From Streptomyces sp. CC53 (GTDB taxonomy: Bacteria; Actinomycetota; Actinomycetes; Streptomycetales; Streptomycetaceae): a stretch of DNA of 49,045 nucleotides. The stretch lies in the NCBI RefSeq assembly GCF_001865245.1, contig NZ_MKXB01000192.1, positions 1-49,045 on the forward strand, in the 5' to 3' direction. The notes below the pieces were generated by a model that had not been told where the DNA came from, made no database searches, and saw nothing but the letters and a program-made list of their open reading frames with translations. Positions 1-6,937 of the stretch are shown piece by piece. The translations under genes and the position numbers were made by a program. Within the stretch, counting starts at the first letter, position 1; every line of letters begins with the position of its first letter.

Positions 1-219
1 CTGCTCGCGCTGCGCGCCCGCCACCCGCTGCCGCCGGGAGCGCCCGTCACCGTCCTCGCGGCACCCGACTCCCCGGACGGCACCGACCGGTGGACATCAC
101 GCCAGCGCGCCCTGGCGGAGACCCTCGGCGGCGGTTTCACCGCCGTACCGGACTCGGGGCACCTCGTCATGCTGGACCGCCCCGGCGCGGTGGCCGGGGC
201 GGTCCTCACGACAGCATGA
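1..219 (+). CDS. C-terminal part of a probable alpha/beta hydrolase (5' truncated by window edge)
   Basis: Reading frame 1 is open from the first base to a TGA at 217-219 and encodes 72 residues. The segment PDSGHLVMLDRPGAVAGAVL has the layout of the last strand and helix of an alpha/beta hydrolase: a catalytic His in a G-H-L-V context, followed by a D-x-P and a final amphipathic helix. The upstream TVLAAPDSPDG would fit the strand carrying the acid residue. The nucleophile elbow lies outside the window, so the substrate cannot be stated. The gene converges on the CBS-domain gene, with only 12 bases between the two stops. The family call rests on the C-terminal pattern alone. Confidence 0.5.
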   Translation: MLALRARHPLPPGAPVTVLAAPDSPDGTDRWTSRQRALAETLGGGFTAVPDSGHLVMLDRPGAVAGAVLTTA

Positions 220-231
220 CGGGCGCGGCGG

Positions 232-651
232 TCAGGACCTGCCGTACACCGCCTGCGCGAACTCGCCGACCTTCTCGTCCGGCAGGTTCCGGGCCAGGTC
301 GGCCTCGCTGATGATGCCGACGAGACGCTTGTTCTCGATGACCGGCAGGCGCTTGATCTGGTGGCTCTGCATCTCGCGCAGCACGTCGCGGATGTCGGCG
401 CCCGCGTCGATCCACCGCGGCGTGCCCTCGGCGACGTCCCCGCAGGTGACCCGCGACGGGTCGTGGCCGGTGGCCACGCACTTGAGCACGATGTCGCGGT
501 CGGTCACGATGCCGCAGAGGCGCGCGTTCTCGTCGGCGATGGGCAGCGCGCCGACATTGTGTTCGCGCATCAGCTGCGCGGCCCGGTCGAGGGTCTCGTG
601 CCGGGGGATCCAGTGGGCCCCGGGGTGCATGATGTCTCGGGCGGTGGTCAT
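232..651 (-). CDS. Two-CBS-domain protein
   Basis: This 139-residue protein consists almost entirely of two CBS motifs. The first is about residues 5-60 (ARDIMHPGAHWIPRHETLDRA ... LCGIVTDRDIVLKC) and the second about 70-125 (ending LVGIISEADLARNLP). Tandem CBS pairs fold into a Bateman module that binds adenine nucleotides and usually acts as an energy or redox sensor. As a stand-alone protein it must act on a partner that is not identifiable here. ATG at 651 was chosen because GGAGGT lies just upstream on the minus strand (around 662-668) and because the CBS domain begins immediately after; a longer in-frame start at 717 adds only an arginine-rich unlikely leader. Similar free CBS proteins are common in Streptomyces. 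Confidence 0.9.
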   Translation of the reverse strand: MTTARDIMHPGAHWIPRHETLDRAAQLMREHNVGALPIADENARLCGIVTDRDIVLKCVATGHDPSRVTCGDVAEGTPRWIDAGADIRDVLREMQSHQIKRLPVIENKRLVGIISEADLARNLPDEKVGEFAQAVYGRS

Positions 652-788
652 GAAGTGCCTACCTCCGTAGAACGCCTTACGTCGTCGTCCCCGAGTTCCT
701 CCATTCTGGCCGCCCACACCTGCCCCCGCACGTGTGAGGCCGCCACCCGAGGTGACGGGCGGCGGCCTCGGTCCCGGGCCGCGGGACG

Positions 789-820
789 GCCGTACCGCCC
801 GGGTCCCGGGACGGTACGGC
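789..820 (-). terminator. Terminator hairpin of the DUF3105-DUF305 operon
   Basis: A 9-bp perfect arm (GCCGTACCG, 789-797) pairs with CGGTACGGC (812-820), and the GC-rich loop can pair further internally. It starts 9 bases after the DUF305 stop codon on the minus strand. There is no T tract, as usual in Streptomyces. A second inverted repeat (GAGGCCGCC 736-744 / GGCGGCCTC 761-769) lies between this hairpin and the start of the CBS gene. Confidence 0.6.
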
Positions 821-829
821 GGGAGGTGC

Positions 830-1534
830 TCAGCCGCGCGGCTCGGCGCCCCGCTCCCTCAGCATGTCCGTCATCAGGCCGATCTCCGACTCCTGGACGT
901 CGACCATGCCCTGGGCGAGCGCCTTCTGCACCGGCACCGCGCAGGCGTCGACGCAGCCCTGCGCCATGTGCACCCCGCCCACGTGGTGGTCGATCATCAG
1001 CTGGAGGAAGAACACCTCGGCCTCCTTGCCGCTGAGGGTGCCCAGCCGCTTCATCTCGGCACGGGTGGCCATACCCGCCATGATCGGCTGGTCGTCCCCG
1101 CTCCCGGCGGAGGCGCCCGCGGAGCCGCCGTGGCCGCCGCCGTGCGCAGCGCCGTCCTTCCCGTGCTCCATCCACGACATCGGCTCGCGGTCCGCCACCG
1201 TCTTCGGCAGCCCCCACAGGTCCAGCCAGCCCAGCATCATGCCGCGCTGGTTGGCCTGGGTGTTCGCGATGTCGTACGCGAGGCGGCGCACCTCCCCGTC
1301 CTGCGTACGGTCCCGCACGATGAACGACATCTCGACGGCCTGCTGGTGGTGCACCGCCATGTCCCGCGCGAACCCGGCGTCCGCCGAGGTGTCGGAGGGC
1401 GTCGCCGAGGCGCCACCGGAACCGGCACCGCCGTCGCGCCCCAGCGCCGTGACCGCGGCCCACCCGGCGAAGACCAGCGCCAGCAGGACGGCACCCGCCG
1501 CCAGCCCGATCGTGCGGACCAGTGCCCGGCTCAC
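830..1534 (-). CDS. DUF305 domain protein, membrane-anchored or exported, possible copper-binding (CopM-like)
   Basis: The 234-residue protein has an N-terminal hydrophobic segment (about residues 5-30, ALVRTIGLAAGAVLLALVF) acting as signal or anchor. A low-complexity Gly/Ser/Ala linker follows, then a DUF305 domain. The domain shows the duplicated His-pair motifs FARDMAVHHQQAVEMS and LQLMIDHHVGGVHMAQG with surrounding methionines. DUF305 belongs to a four-helix ferritin-like fold, and the cyanobacterial member CopM binds copper, so metal binding outside the membrane is plausible but inferred. The GTG start at 1534 overlaps the stop of the upstream DUF3105 gene (GTGA), which means translational coupling. 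A His/Gly-rich insert (HGKDGAAHGGGHGG) lies between the two halves of the domain. Confidence 0.85.
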   Translation of the reverse strand: MSRALVRTIGLAAGAVLLALVFAGWAAVTALGRDGGAGSGGASATPSDTSADAGFARDMAVHHQQAVEMSFIVRDRTQDGEVRRLAYDIANTQANQRGMMLGWLDLWGLPKTVADREPMSWMEHGKDGAAHGGGHGGSAGASAGSGDDQPIMAGMATRAEMKRLGTLSGKEAEVFFLQLMIDHHVGGVHMAQGCVDACAVPVQKALAQGMVDVQESEIGLMTDMLRERGAEPRG

Positions 1535-2184
1535 TTGTCCATCCCGGCCAGGCCGCCGGTGCACGCCGCACCCGGCTCGGGGGTCTGCGGGCCCTGCACG
1601 TACTTCGTGAAGAACTGGTTGACGCGTTCGTCGTCGGCGCCGTCGACGGTGACCTGCTTGCCCCAGGCGGACAGCATGATCGCGCCGGCCTGGTCCTTCA
1701 CCGGACTCATCAGCGAGTACGGCGTCTTGGAGACCTTCTCCGCCAGCTTCTTCACGTCCTCGGCGGGGGCCTTGTCGTTGTACGTGACCCAGACCGCGCC
1801 GTGCTCCAGGGAGTGCACGGCGTTCTCCTTGGGGATCTCCTCCTTGTAGACGTCGCCGTTGCAGTCCATCCACGCCCGGTGGTGGTCACCGCCCACCGGC
1901 GGGTTCATCGGGTACGAGACCGGCTTCGGGTCCACGTGGTTCTGGGTGAGCTTGTCCCAGGTCTTCTCCTCGCCGACAGGCGCCGCGGCGAGGGCCTCCT
2001 GCTGCTCCTTCTTGTCCTGCTCGCGGCTCAGCACGTAGCCGCCGAAGCCGACGAGGCCGGCGACGACGGCGACGCTGACGGAGATGGTGATGATCCTGAC
2101 CCGGCGCTCACGGGCCCGCTCGGCCTGCCGCATCTGCTCTATTCGGGCGCGGCGCTCGGCGGACTGGGAGGTGTGGGAAGTCAT
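1531..2184 (-). CDS. DUF3105 family membrane-anchored protein
   Basis: This 217-residue protein has a charged N-terminal helix (RRARIEQMRQAERARERRVR), one transmembrane segment (about residues 31-52) and an extracytoplasmic DUF3105 domain. The family signature is visible: YPMNPPVGGDHHRAWMDCNG and VHSLEHGAVWVTY, with conserved His and Cys residues suitable for metal or redox chemistry. The biochemical role of DUF3105 is not established. ATG 2184 is preceded by AGAAGGACC and begins the charged helix; in-frame extension upstream runs through arginine-rich out-of-family sequence. The gene is coupled to DUF305 downstream, and the two occur as a pair in many Streptomyces, which suggests a common extracellular metal-handling role (inference). 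Confidence 0.85.
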   Translation of the reverse strand: MTSHTSQSAERRARIEQMRQAERARERRVRIITISVSVAVVAGLVGFGGYVLSREQDKKEQQEALAAAPVGEEKTWDKLTQNHVDPKPVSYPMNPPVGGDHHRAWMDCNGDVYKEEIPKENAVHSLEHGAVWVTYNDKAPAEDVKKLAEKVSKTPYSLMSPVKDQAGAIMLSAWGKQVTVDGADDERVNQFFTKYVQGPQTPEPGAACTGGLAGMDK

Positions 2185-2216
2185 GGTGATCCGAGGTCCT
2201 TCTGTGGGTCGACGGA

Positions 2217-2340
2217 GGTACGGCGAGGTACGAGGTGCGAGGTACGCGGTGGTACGCGTATGGGTACGGCGAGCACCCTGGTGCTGCGGAGCACGGGGTG
2301 CTGGTACGTCGAGGAACCTGGTACGGCGCGGTACGGGGCG
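2217..2340. repeat. GGTACG-rich leader upstream of DUF3105
   Basis: Eight GTAC tetranucleotides, mostly within GGTACG, occur in about 120 bases (2218-2334) immediately upstream of the DUF3105 start. The spacing is irregular (5 to 50 bases), so this is not a clean tandem array. The segment is the 5' leader of the DUF3105-DUF305 operon and has no convincing gene of its own. Function unknown: it may be a regulatory target or simple-sequence drift. Confidence 0.5.
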
Positions 2341-2405
2341 CGGGCCCGCGCGCTGCGGGCCCGGGGCGAGCGGGCGGCCCGGACGAGGGGCCGCGGCGCG
2401 TCGGC

Positions 2406-2876
2406 CTAGGTCCGCAGCACCTGAAGGACGTGCAGGTCGGGCGCGCGCGGAACGCTCCACGCGGCGGACGGCAGCACCGGGGCCGGGGCACGCGCGGCCA
2501 CGGCGGCGCCGTGGGCGTGCAGGGGAGGGTCGAGCGGCGGCGCGGTCAGCACCGCGGGCGTCAGCGACGGCAGCAGCCCGCAGTCCCGCCCGTCCAGGGG
2601 GCAGGTGTACCGCCCGCCGACCCCGTCGTGCAGCGCCTCGTACGCCTCGTACGCCTCGAACGGCCGCGGTGCCCCGGCTGCCGGGAGGGAGGGCGCGGCC
2701 GGAGCGCCCGCGCGTGCGGACAGCGCCCCGGGGTGGCCGTCGGCGTCCGCGGCGTGGCCCGAAGGGCCGAGGCACAGGAAGAGCGCGGCGAGGAGCGTCG
2801 CCACGGCACCCAGCAGGGCCATGGGACGCGAGGCGCGCGCGGGGCGCGCGAGGCGTATGAGCCGCAGGCCCTCCAT
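2406..2876 (-). CDS. Small membrane-anchored hypothetical protein (DUF6153-like?)
   Basis: The predicted 156-residue product starts with a basic segment (MEGLRLIRLARPARASRP) followed by a strong hydrophobic stretch (about residues 20-37, LLGAVATLLAALFLCLG). That is a signal or anchor. A proline/alanine-rich exported part follows with a CPLDGRDC motif in the middle and the ending PDLHVLQVLRT. The short size, single N-terminal helix and a C-terminal LxVLRT resemble small Streptomyces proteins filed as DUF6153, but I recognise this only weakly. The start is uncertain: ATG 2876 has no clear ribosome site, and GTG 2903 in the same frame is an alternative. It lies upstream of, and in the same orientation as, the DUF3105-DUF305 pair. 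Confidence 0.5.
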   Translation of the reverse strand: MEGLRLIRLARPARASRPMALLGAVATLLAALFLCLGPSGHAADADGHPGALSARAGAPAAPSLPAAGAPRPFEAYEAYEALHDGVGGRYTCPLDGRDCGLLPSLTPAVLTAPPLDPPLHAHGAAVAARAPAPVLPSAAWSVPRAPDLHVLQVLRT

Positions 2877-2900
2877 GGGCGCTGATCGTAGTGCAGGGGC

Positions 2901-2926
2901 CACCCGCCCGGGGAGACGCTCAGCGC
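2901..2926. repeat. Direct repeat copy of the phosphatase gene 3' end (copy 1)
   Basis: These 26 bases are identical to 3112-3137, which encode the last residues of the neighbouring SpoIIE-type phosphatase on the minus strand. Between the copies lie degenerate versions of the same sequence (CGCCCGGGGTGATGCTCGGCG near 2966 and CGCCCGGGGGGACGCGCAGG near 2999). A second block, CATCGTAGGCCACCT (3088-3102), matches CATCGTCGGCCACCT (3149-3163). This indicates local duplication of the gene's 3' end followed by decay. Confidence 0.7.
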
Positions 2927-3110
2927 AGGCAGGGGCCGCATCGCCGGCTGCGCGCCGCTGCTACCGCCCGGGGTGATGCTCGGCGCCGGGGGCTGCTCGC
3001 CCGGGGGGACGCGCAGGGCCGGCCAGCGCCGCAGCGTCGCTGTGCGACGCGGTCACCTCCCCGGGGGCGCGCAGCTCCGGGAGGCCGCATCGTAGGCCAC
3101 CTGCCGGGGG

Positions 3111-4187
3111 TCACCCGCCCGGGGAGACGCTCAGCGCCAGCAGCGCCACATCGTCGGCCACCTCGCCCGCGTACGACGACACGTCCCGCCACACGGCCTG
3201 CACCAGCGCCATCGGATCCCGCTCCGACGGCACGCGGGACGTCAACGGGTAGAAGTCCCCGCTGCCGTCCCGGGCCTCCGTCACCCCGTCGGTGTGCGCG
3301 AGCAGCACCTCGGACGGCCCGAGCGGCACGGTGACGGCCTTCGGCGGCTGGAACTCCGCGAGCCCGAGACCCAGCGGCGGCCCAGGCTCCAGGGCGACCT
3401 CGCGGCCGCCGTGACCGTCCACCACCACCGGCGGCGGATGCCCGCAGCTCAGCACCCGCACACACGACTCGTCCCCACCGGTCTCCGGGAACTCCAGCAG
3501 CACGGCCGTCGCGAACAGCTCCGCCGCCTCCTCGGCCCGCTCCGCGTCCACCACCAGCCGCCGGTCCAGCCGCGCTGCCACCCCCGCCAACTCCCGCTCG
3601 TCCAGCACCGCCTCCCGGAACGTCCCCAGCAGCGACGCCACCGTCGCGACCGCCGACAGCCCGTGCCCCTGCACGTCCGCCACCACCGCCCGCACGCCGT
3701 ACGGCCCGGCCTGCACGTCGTACAGGTCCCCGCCCACCAGCGCGCCCCGCTCCGCCGCCCGGTACAGCGCCCCGCACCGCACCCGCCCCACCCGCTCCGG
3801 CAGCGGCGGCAGCACCGCGAGCTGCGCGGCCTCCGCCACCGTCCGTACCGACACCAGCTGGGCGTCTCGCCGCGCCCGCGCCCACGCCAGGAACGCGCTC
3901 ACCCCGCCGATCAGCCCGAACGCCACGAGGTCGCCGTCCGACAGGTGCTCCGCCCGCACTCCGGGCACGGCCAGCACCGTCGCGATGGCCACCGCGATCA
4001 CGGACGTCCCCAGCACCCCGTACACCAGCGACGTCAGCGGCGCGACGACGGCGAAGGCGAAGCCCAGCTGCACCGTCTCCGGGGTCGCGAGCTGTGCGAC
4101 GACCACGGCGACGAGCAGCACCCACGGCAGCAGCCGCACCCACAGCCGCGGCCGCGTCCCGGCAAGCTGGAGCCCGGCACGGTCCAT
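3111..4187 (-). CDS. Membrane-anchored PP2C/SpoIIE-type serine phosphatase
   Basis: The 358-residue protein has three or four N-terminal hydrophobic segments (about residues 12-110) and then a SpoIIE-type PP2C domain. Metal-binding and family motifs are visible in order: ALVGGDLYDV, VVADVQGHGLSA, LLAHTDGVTEARD and ADDVALLAL near the C-terminus. Such phosphatases usually dephosphorylate an anti-anti-sigma factor (partner switching). No sigma, anti-sigma or STAS gene is adjacent, so the substrate is unknown. There is no separate PAS, GAF or HAMP sensor, so sensing would be through the membrane part. ATG 4187 is preceded by a weak GGGG; a longer frame upstream has no hydrophobic or conserved content. 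The gene is divergent from glnA2. Confidence 0.85.
   Translation of the reverse strand: MDRAGLQLAGTRPRLWVRLLPWVLLVAVVVAQLATPETVQLGFAFAVVAPLTSLVYGVLGTSVIAVAIATVLAVPGVRAEHLSDGDLVAFGLIGGVSAFLAWARARRDAQLVSVRTVAEAAQLAVLPPLPERVGRVRCGALYRAAERGALVGGDLYDVQAGPYGVRAVVADVQGHGLSAVATVASLLGTFREAVLDERELAGVAARLDRRLVVDAERAEEAAELFATAVLLEFPETGGDESCVRVLSCGHPPPVVVDGHGGREVALEPGPPLGLGLAEFQPPKAVTVPLGPSEVLLAHTDGVTEARDGSGDFYPLTSRVPSERDPMALVQAVWRDVSSYAGEVADDVALLALSVSPGG
3112..3137. repeat. Direct repeat copy of the phosphatase gene 3' end (copy 2, in gene)
   Basis: This is the in-gene copy of the 26-base perfect direct repeat shared with 2901-2926. It encodes the C-terminal SVSPGG region of the phosphatase on the minus strand. 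Confidence 0.7.
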
Positions 4188-4266
4188 GGCCCCAGTCTGC
4201 GCGCACCGTCGTCCGCGCGCCTTCCCCGCGTTACGTACGCCACACCCCGGCATGCAGTATGGATCC

Positions 4267-4282
4267 GCAACGCGCACGAAAC
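4267..4282 (+). promoter_or_regulatory. Possible half GlnR box upstream of glnA2
   Basis: GCAAC - 6 bases - GAAAC resembles half of the actinobacterial GlnR box (gTnAC-n6-GaAAC). It lies about 45 bases upstream of the glnA2 start in the 140-base divergent region. The second half-site is poor (GTGGC), so a functional site is doubtful. Confidence 0.2.
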
Positions 4283-4327
4283 CGTGTGGTGGCATGCTGG
4301 CCTTGATCAGCGAGGATGGGTGTGGAT

Positions 4328-5689
4328 ATGGACAAGCAGCAGGAATTCGTGCTCCGGACCCTGGAGGAGCGCGACATCCGCTTCGTGCGCCTGTGGTTCA
4401 CCGACGTGCTCGGCTTCCTCAAGTCGGTGGCCGTGGCCCCCGCCGAACTGGAGCAGGCGTTCGACGAAGGCATCGGCTTCGACGGCTCGGCCATCGAGGG
4501 CTTCGCCCGCGTGTACGAATCCGACATGATCGCCAAGCCCGACCCGGCGACGTTCCAGATCCTGCCGTGGCGCGCCGAGGCCCCGGGCACCGCGCGCATG
4601 TTCTGCGACATCCTCATGCCGGACGGCTCGCCCTCCTTCGCGGACCCCCGCTACGTCCTCAAGCGCACCCTCACCAAGACCTCCGACCTGGGCTTCACCT
4701 GCTACACCCACCCGGAGATCGAGTTCTTCCTGCTGAAGGACAAGCCGGTCGACGGCACCCCGCCGGTGCCCGCCGACAGTTCCGGCTACTTCGACCACAC
4801 CCCGCAGAACGTCGGCATGGACTTCCGCCGCCAGGCCATCACCATGCTGGAGAACATGGGCATCTCGGTGGAGTTCTCCCACCACGAGGGCGCCCCCGGG
4901 CAGCAGGAGATCGACCTGCGCTACGCCGACGCCCTGTCGACCGCCGACAACATCATGACGTTCCGCCTCGTCATGAAGCAGGTCGCGCTGGAGCAGGGCG
5001 TCCAGGCCACCTTCATGCCGAAGCCGTTCTCCCAGCACCCCGGCTCCGGCATGCACACCCACCTCTCCCTCTTCGAGGGCGACCGGAACGCCTTCTACGA
5101 GTCGGGCTCCGAGTACCAGCTCTCCAAGGTCGGCCGCTCCTTCATCGCGGGCCTGCTGCGCCACGCCGCGGAGATCTCCGCGGTCACCAACCAGTGGGTC
5201 AACTCGTACAAGCGCATCTGGGGCGGCTCCACCCGCAGCGCGGGCGCGGGCGGCGAGGCCCCCTCCTACATCTGCTGGGGCCACAACAACCGCTCCGCGC
5301 TGATCCGCGTCCCCATGTACAAGCCCGGCAAGACCGGCTCCTCCCGCATCGAGGTCCGCTCCCTGGACTCCGGCTGCAACCCCTACCTCGCGTACGCCCT
5401 CCTGCTCGCCGCCGGCCTCAAGGGCATCGAGGAGGACTACGAGCTCGGCCCCGGCGCCGACGACGACGTGTGGGCCCTCTCCGACGCGGAACGCCGCGCC
5501 ATGGGCATCGAGCCGCTGCCGCAGAACCTCGGCGAGGCGATCTCCCTCATGGAGCGCAGCGAACTCGTCGCGGAGACGCTGGGGGAACACGTCTTCGACT
5601 TCTTCCTCCGCAACAAGAAGCAGGAGTGGGAGGAGTACAGGTCGGAGGTCACCGCCTTCGAGCTGCGCAAGAACCTGCCGGTGCTGTAA
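4328..5689 (+). CDS. glnA2: Class I glutamine-synthetase-like enzyme, GlnA2 type (probable gamma-glutamylpolyamine synthetase)
   Basis: The 453-residue product from ATG 4328 is collinear with bacterial class I glutamine synthetases. The beta-grasp domain covers residues 1-105, and the catalytic domain carries the metal/ammonia and ATP-site motifs YTHPEIEFFLL, GQQEIDLRYADAL, GSGMHTHLSLFE, WGHNNRSALIRVP and SRIEVRSLDSGCNPYLAYA. Near the C-terminus the segment DDDVWALSDAER aligns where adenylylated enzymes have a KDLYDLP loop. The modified Tyr is thus replaced by Trp, so GlnE control is unlikely. Length and sequence agree with what I remember of S. coelicolor GlnA2, which ligates glutamate to polyamines rather than to ammonia; that role is adopted from the homologue. 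In-frame ATG 4316 and GTG 4322 are alternative starts; GAGG at 4309-4312 does not decide between them. Confidence 0.9.
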   Translation: MDKQQEFVLRTLEERDIRFVRLWFTDVLGFLKSVAVAPAELEQAFDEGIGFDGSAIEGFARVYESDMIAKPDPATFQILPWRAEAPGTARMFCDILMPDGSPSFADPRYVLKRTLTKTSDLGFTCYTHPEIEFFLLKDKPVDGTPPVPADSSGYFDHTPQNVGMDFRRQAITMLENMGISVEFSHHEGAPGQQEIDLRYADALSTADNIMTFRLVMKQVALEQGVQATFMPKPFSQHPGSGMHTHLSLFEGDRNAFYESGSEYQLSKVGRSFIAGLLRHAAEISAVTNQWVNSYKRIWGGSTRSAGAGGEAPSYICWGHNNRSALIRVPMYKPGKTGSSRIEVRSLDSGCNPYLAYALLLAAGLKGIEEDYELGPGADDDVWALSDAERRAMGIEPLPQNLGEAISLMERSELVAETLGEHVFDFFLRNKKQEWEEYRSEVTAFELRKNLPVL

Positions 5690-5723
5690 GCGCAGGCCAG
5701 CGCAGGTTTCGCCGTTGCACGAC

Positions 5724-5760
5724 GTCCCGGGGTGGCGGTCGACGACCGCCACCCCGGGAC
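5724..5760 (+). terminator. Terminator of glnA2
   Basis: A perfect 17-bp inverted repeat (5724-5740 with 5744-5760) has a 3-base loop (GAC) and begins 35 bases after the glnA2 stop. It is one of the strongest hairpins in the window and lacks a T tract, as is typical for Streptomyces. Confidence 0.85.
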
Positions 5761-5846
5761 CCGTAGCACTCGCCCTGGGCCGTCTGCGGCCCGTCCACGG
5801 TGCGGGCGTGGGCGGTCCTGCCCGTACCCCTGAAGGGAGCGCGCCC

Positions 5847-6089
5847 ATGACGATGAGCGCCTCGGACGCCCGGCGGGACCTGCTCGGGCTGATCAAGCGG
5901 GTCAACGACGACCACGTGCCGGTGCGCATCAGCTCCGAGAGCGGCGACGCGGTGCTGATGTCCGCCGCCGACTACGCGTCCTGGCAGGAGACCGTCCACC
6001 TGCTTCGTTCCCCCGCCAACGCCCGGCGGCTGATGGAGGCCGTCGCCCGCGACCGGGCGGGCGACGGGCCGATCCCCGGCCGCGGCTGA
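5847..6089 (+). CDS. yefM: YefM/Phd-family antitoxin without an adjacent toxin gene
   Basis: The 80-residue protein begins MTMSASDARRDLLGLIKRVNDDHVPVRISSESGDAVLMSAADYASWQETVHLL. This is the Phd/YefM fold: an N-terminal DNA-binding dimer with a beta strand 'x-I-x-S-x-x-G-x-A-V-L-(M/I)-S' and a C-terminal helix that normally wraps the toxin. ATG 5847 is preceded by AAGGGAGC. The family normally continues with an acidic toxin-binding tail of about 20 residues and overlaps a YoeB/Txe gene. Here the tail is short (RDRAGDGPIPGRG), and the next 67 bases to the following start show no YoeB sequence. It therefore looks like an orphan antitoxin. It could still autoregulate or act on a toxin elsewhere. 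Confidence 0.85.
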   Translation: MTMSASDARRDLLGLIKRVNDDHVPVRISSESGDAVLMSAADYASWQETVHLLRSPANARRLMEAVARDRAGDGPIPGRG

Positions 6090-6156
6090 CCGCGCCTCGC
6101 CCGTTCCGGGCCGCACCCGGGTGCGCGGTGCACCCGGCGGCGCCAGCATGGGGGAC

Positions 6157-6771
6157 ATGAGCAAGGTCTTCGCGAACCTGGCCATGTCCCTGGACGGCTA
6201 CGTCGCCGGCCCTCACGCCCGCCCCGGGAACCCGCTGGGCGACGGGGGCAGCCGCCTGCACGAGTGGATGTACCGCATCCGGCCGTGGCGGGAGCGGCAC
6301 GGCATGGAGGGCGGCGAGCAGAGCCGTTCCGCGCTGCTGATGGCGGAGACCTTCGACCGCACGGGCGCGTACGTCATGGGCCGCCGCATGTTCGACGAGG
6401 GCGAGGCGGCCTGGCCGGACCCGCCGCCGTTCCGGGCCCCGGTGTACGTCCTGACGACCACCGCGCGGGAACCGTGGGTCCGGGCCGGCGGGACGGTCTT
6501 CACGTACGTGACGGAGGGCGTGGAGGCGGCGCTGGCCCAGGCGAGCCGCTCGGCCGGCGACAAGGACGTGCAGGTCTGCGGCGGCGCCCACACGGTCCGC
6601 GAGGCCCTGAACGCGGGCCTGGTGGACGAACTCCTGCTCCACCTGGCCCCCGTCCTCCTGGGCGACGGCATCCGCCTCCTGGACGGCGTGGACCCGTCCG
6701 TACACCTGGAGATCACGCAGGTCGTGGACGCCCCTGATGTCACGCATCTGCGGTACGGGGTGGTGCGTTAG
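6157..6771 (+). CDS. Dihydrofolate-reductase-fold protein (RibD C-terminal domain family)
   Basis: The 204-residue protein matches the RibD C-terminal/DHFR-like family. It starts with MSKVFANLAMSLDGYVAG (first strand and the S-L-D-G-Y/F motif), has YVMGRRMFDEGEAAW, the nucleotide-binding VQVCGGAHTVREALNAGLVDELLLHLAPVLLGDGIRLLDG, and the ending VTHLRYGVVR. Family members are NADPH-dependent reductases, usually of unknown substrate, and this one lies in no riboflavin operon. ATG 6157 follows GGGGGAC at a suitable distance. In-frame starts at 6148 and 6121 are less likely. It ends before a strong terminator and is probably transcribed with or just after the yefM-like gene. Confidence 0.85.
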   Translation: MSKVFANLAMSLDGYVAGPHARPGNPLGDGGSRLHEWMYRIRPWRERHGMEGGEQSRSALLMAETFDRTGAYVMGRRMFDEGEAAWPDPPPFRAPVYVLTTTAREPWVRAGGTVFTYVTEGVEAALAQASRSAGDKDVQVCGGAHTVREALNAGLVDELLLHLAPVLLGDGIRLLDGVDPSVHLEITQVVDAPDVTHLRYGVVR

Positions 6772-6817
6772 GGGTCAGATCCGAAACACCGGGCGGGGCG
6801 GGCGCGGCCCACCCACG

Positions 6818-6854
6818 CCGAAGCCCCACCAGGACGAGCCTGGTGGGGCTTCGG
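6818..6854. terminator. Bidirectional terminator between convergent genes
   Basis: A perfect 16-bp stem (6818-6833 with 6839-6854) has a 5-base loop (ACGAG) and is followed by GTTTC. It lies 46 bases after the reductase stop and 84 bases after the end of the minus-strand immunity gene, so it can serve both transcripts. Confidence 0.85.
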
Positions 6855-6937
6855 GTTTCACGGACCTGCACCCATTGCGGCCTTATCTAAGGCACTGAAG
6901 CCATCTATCGGCTCGCGGGGGATTTGGGCCCTCCTTG

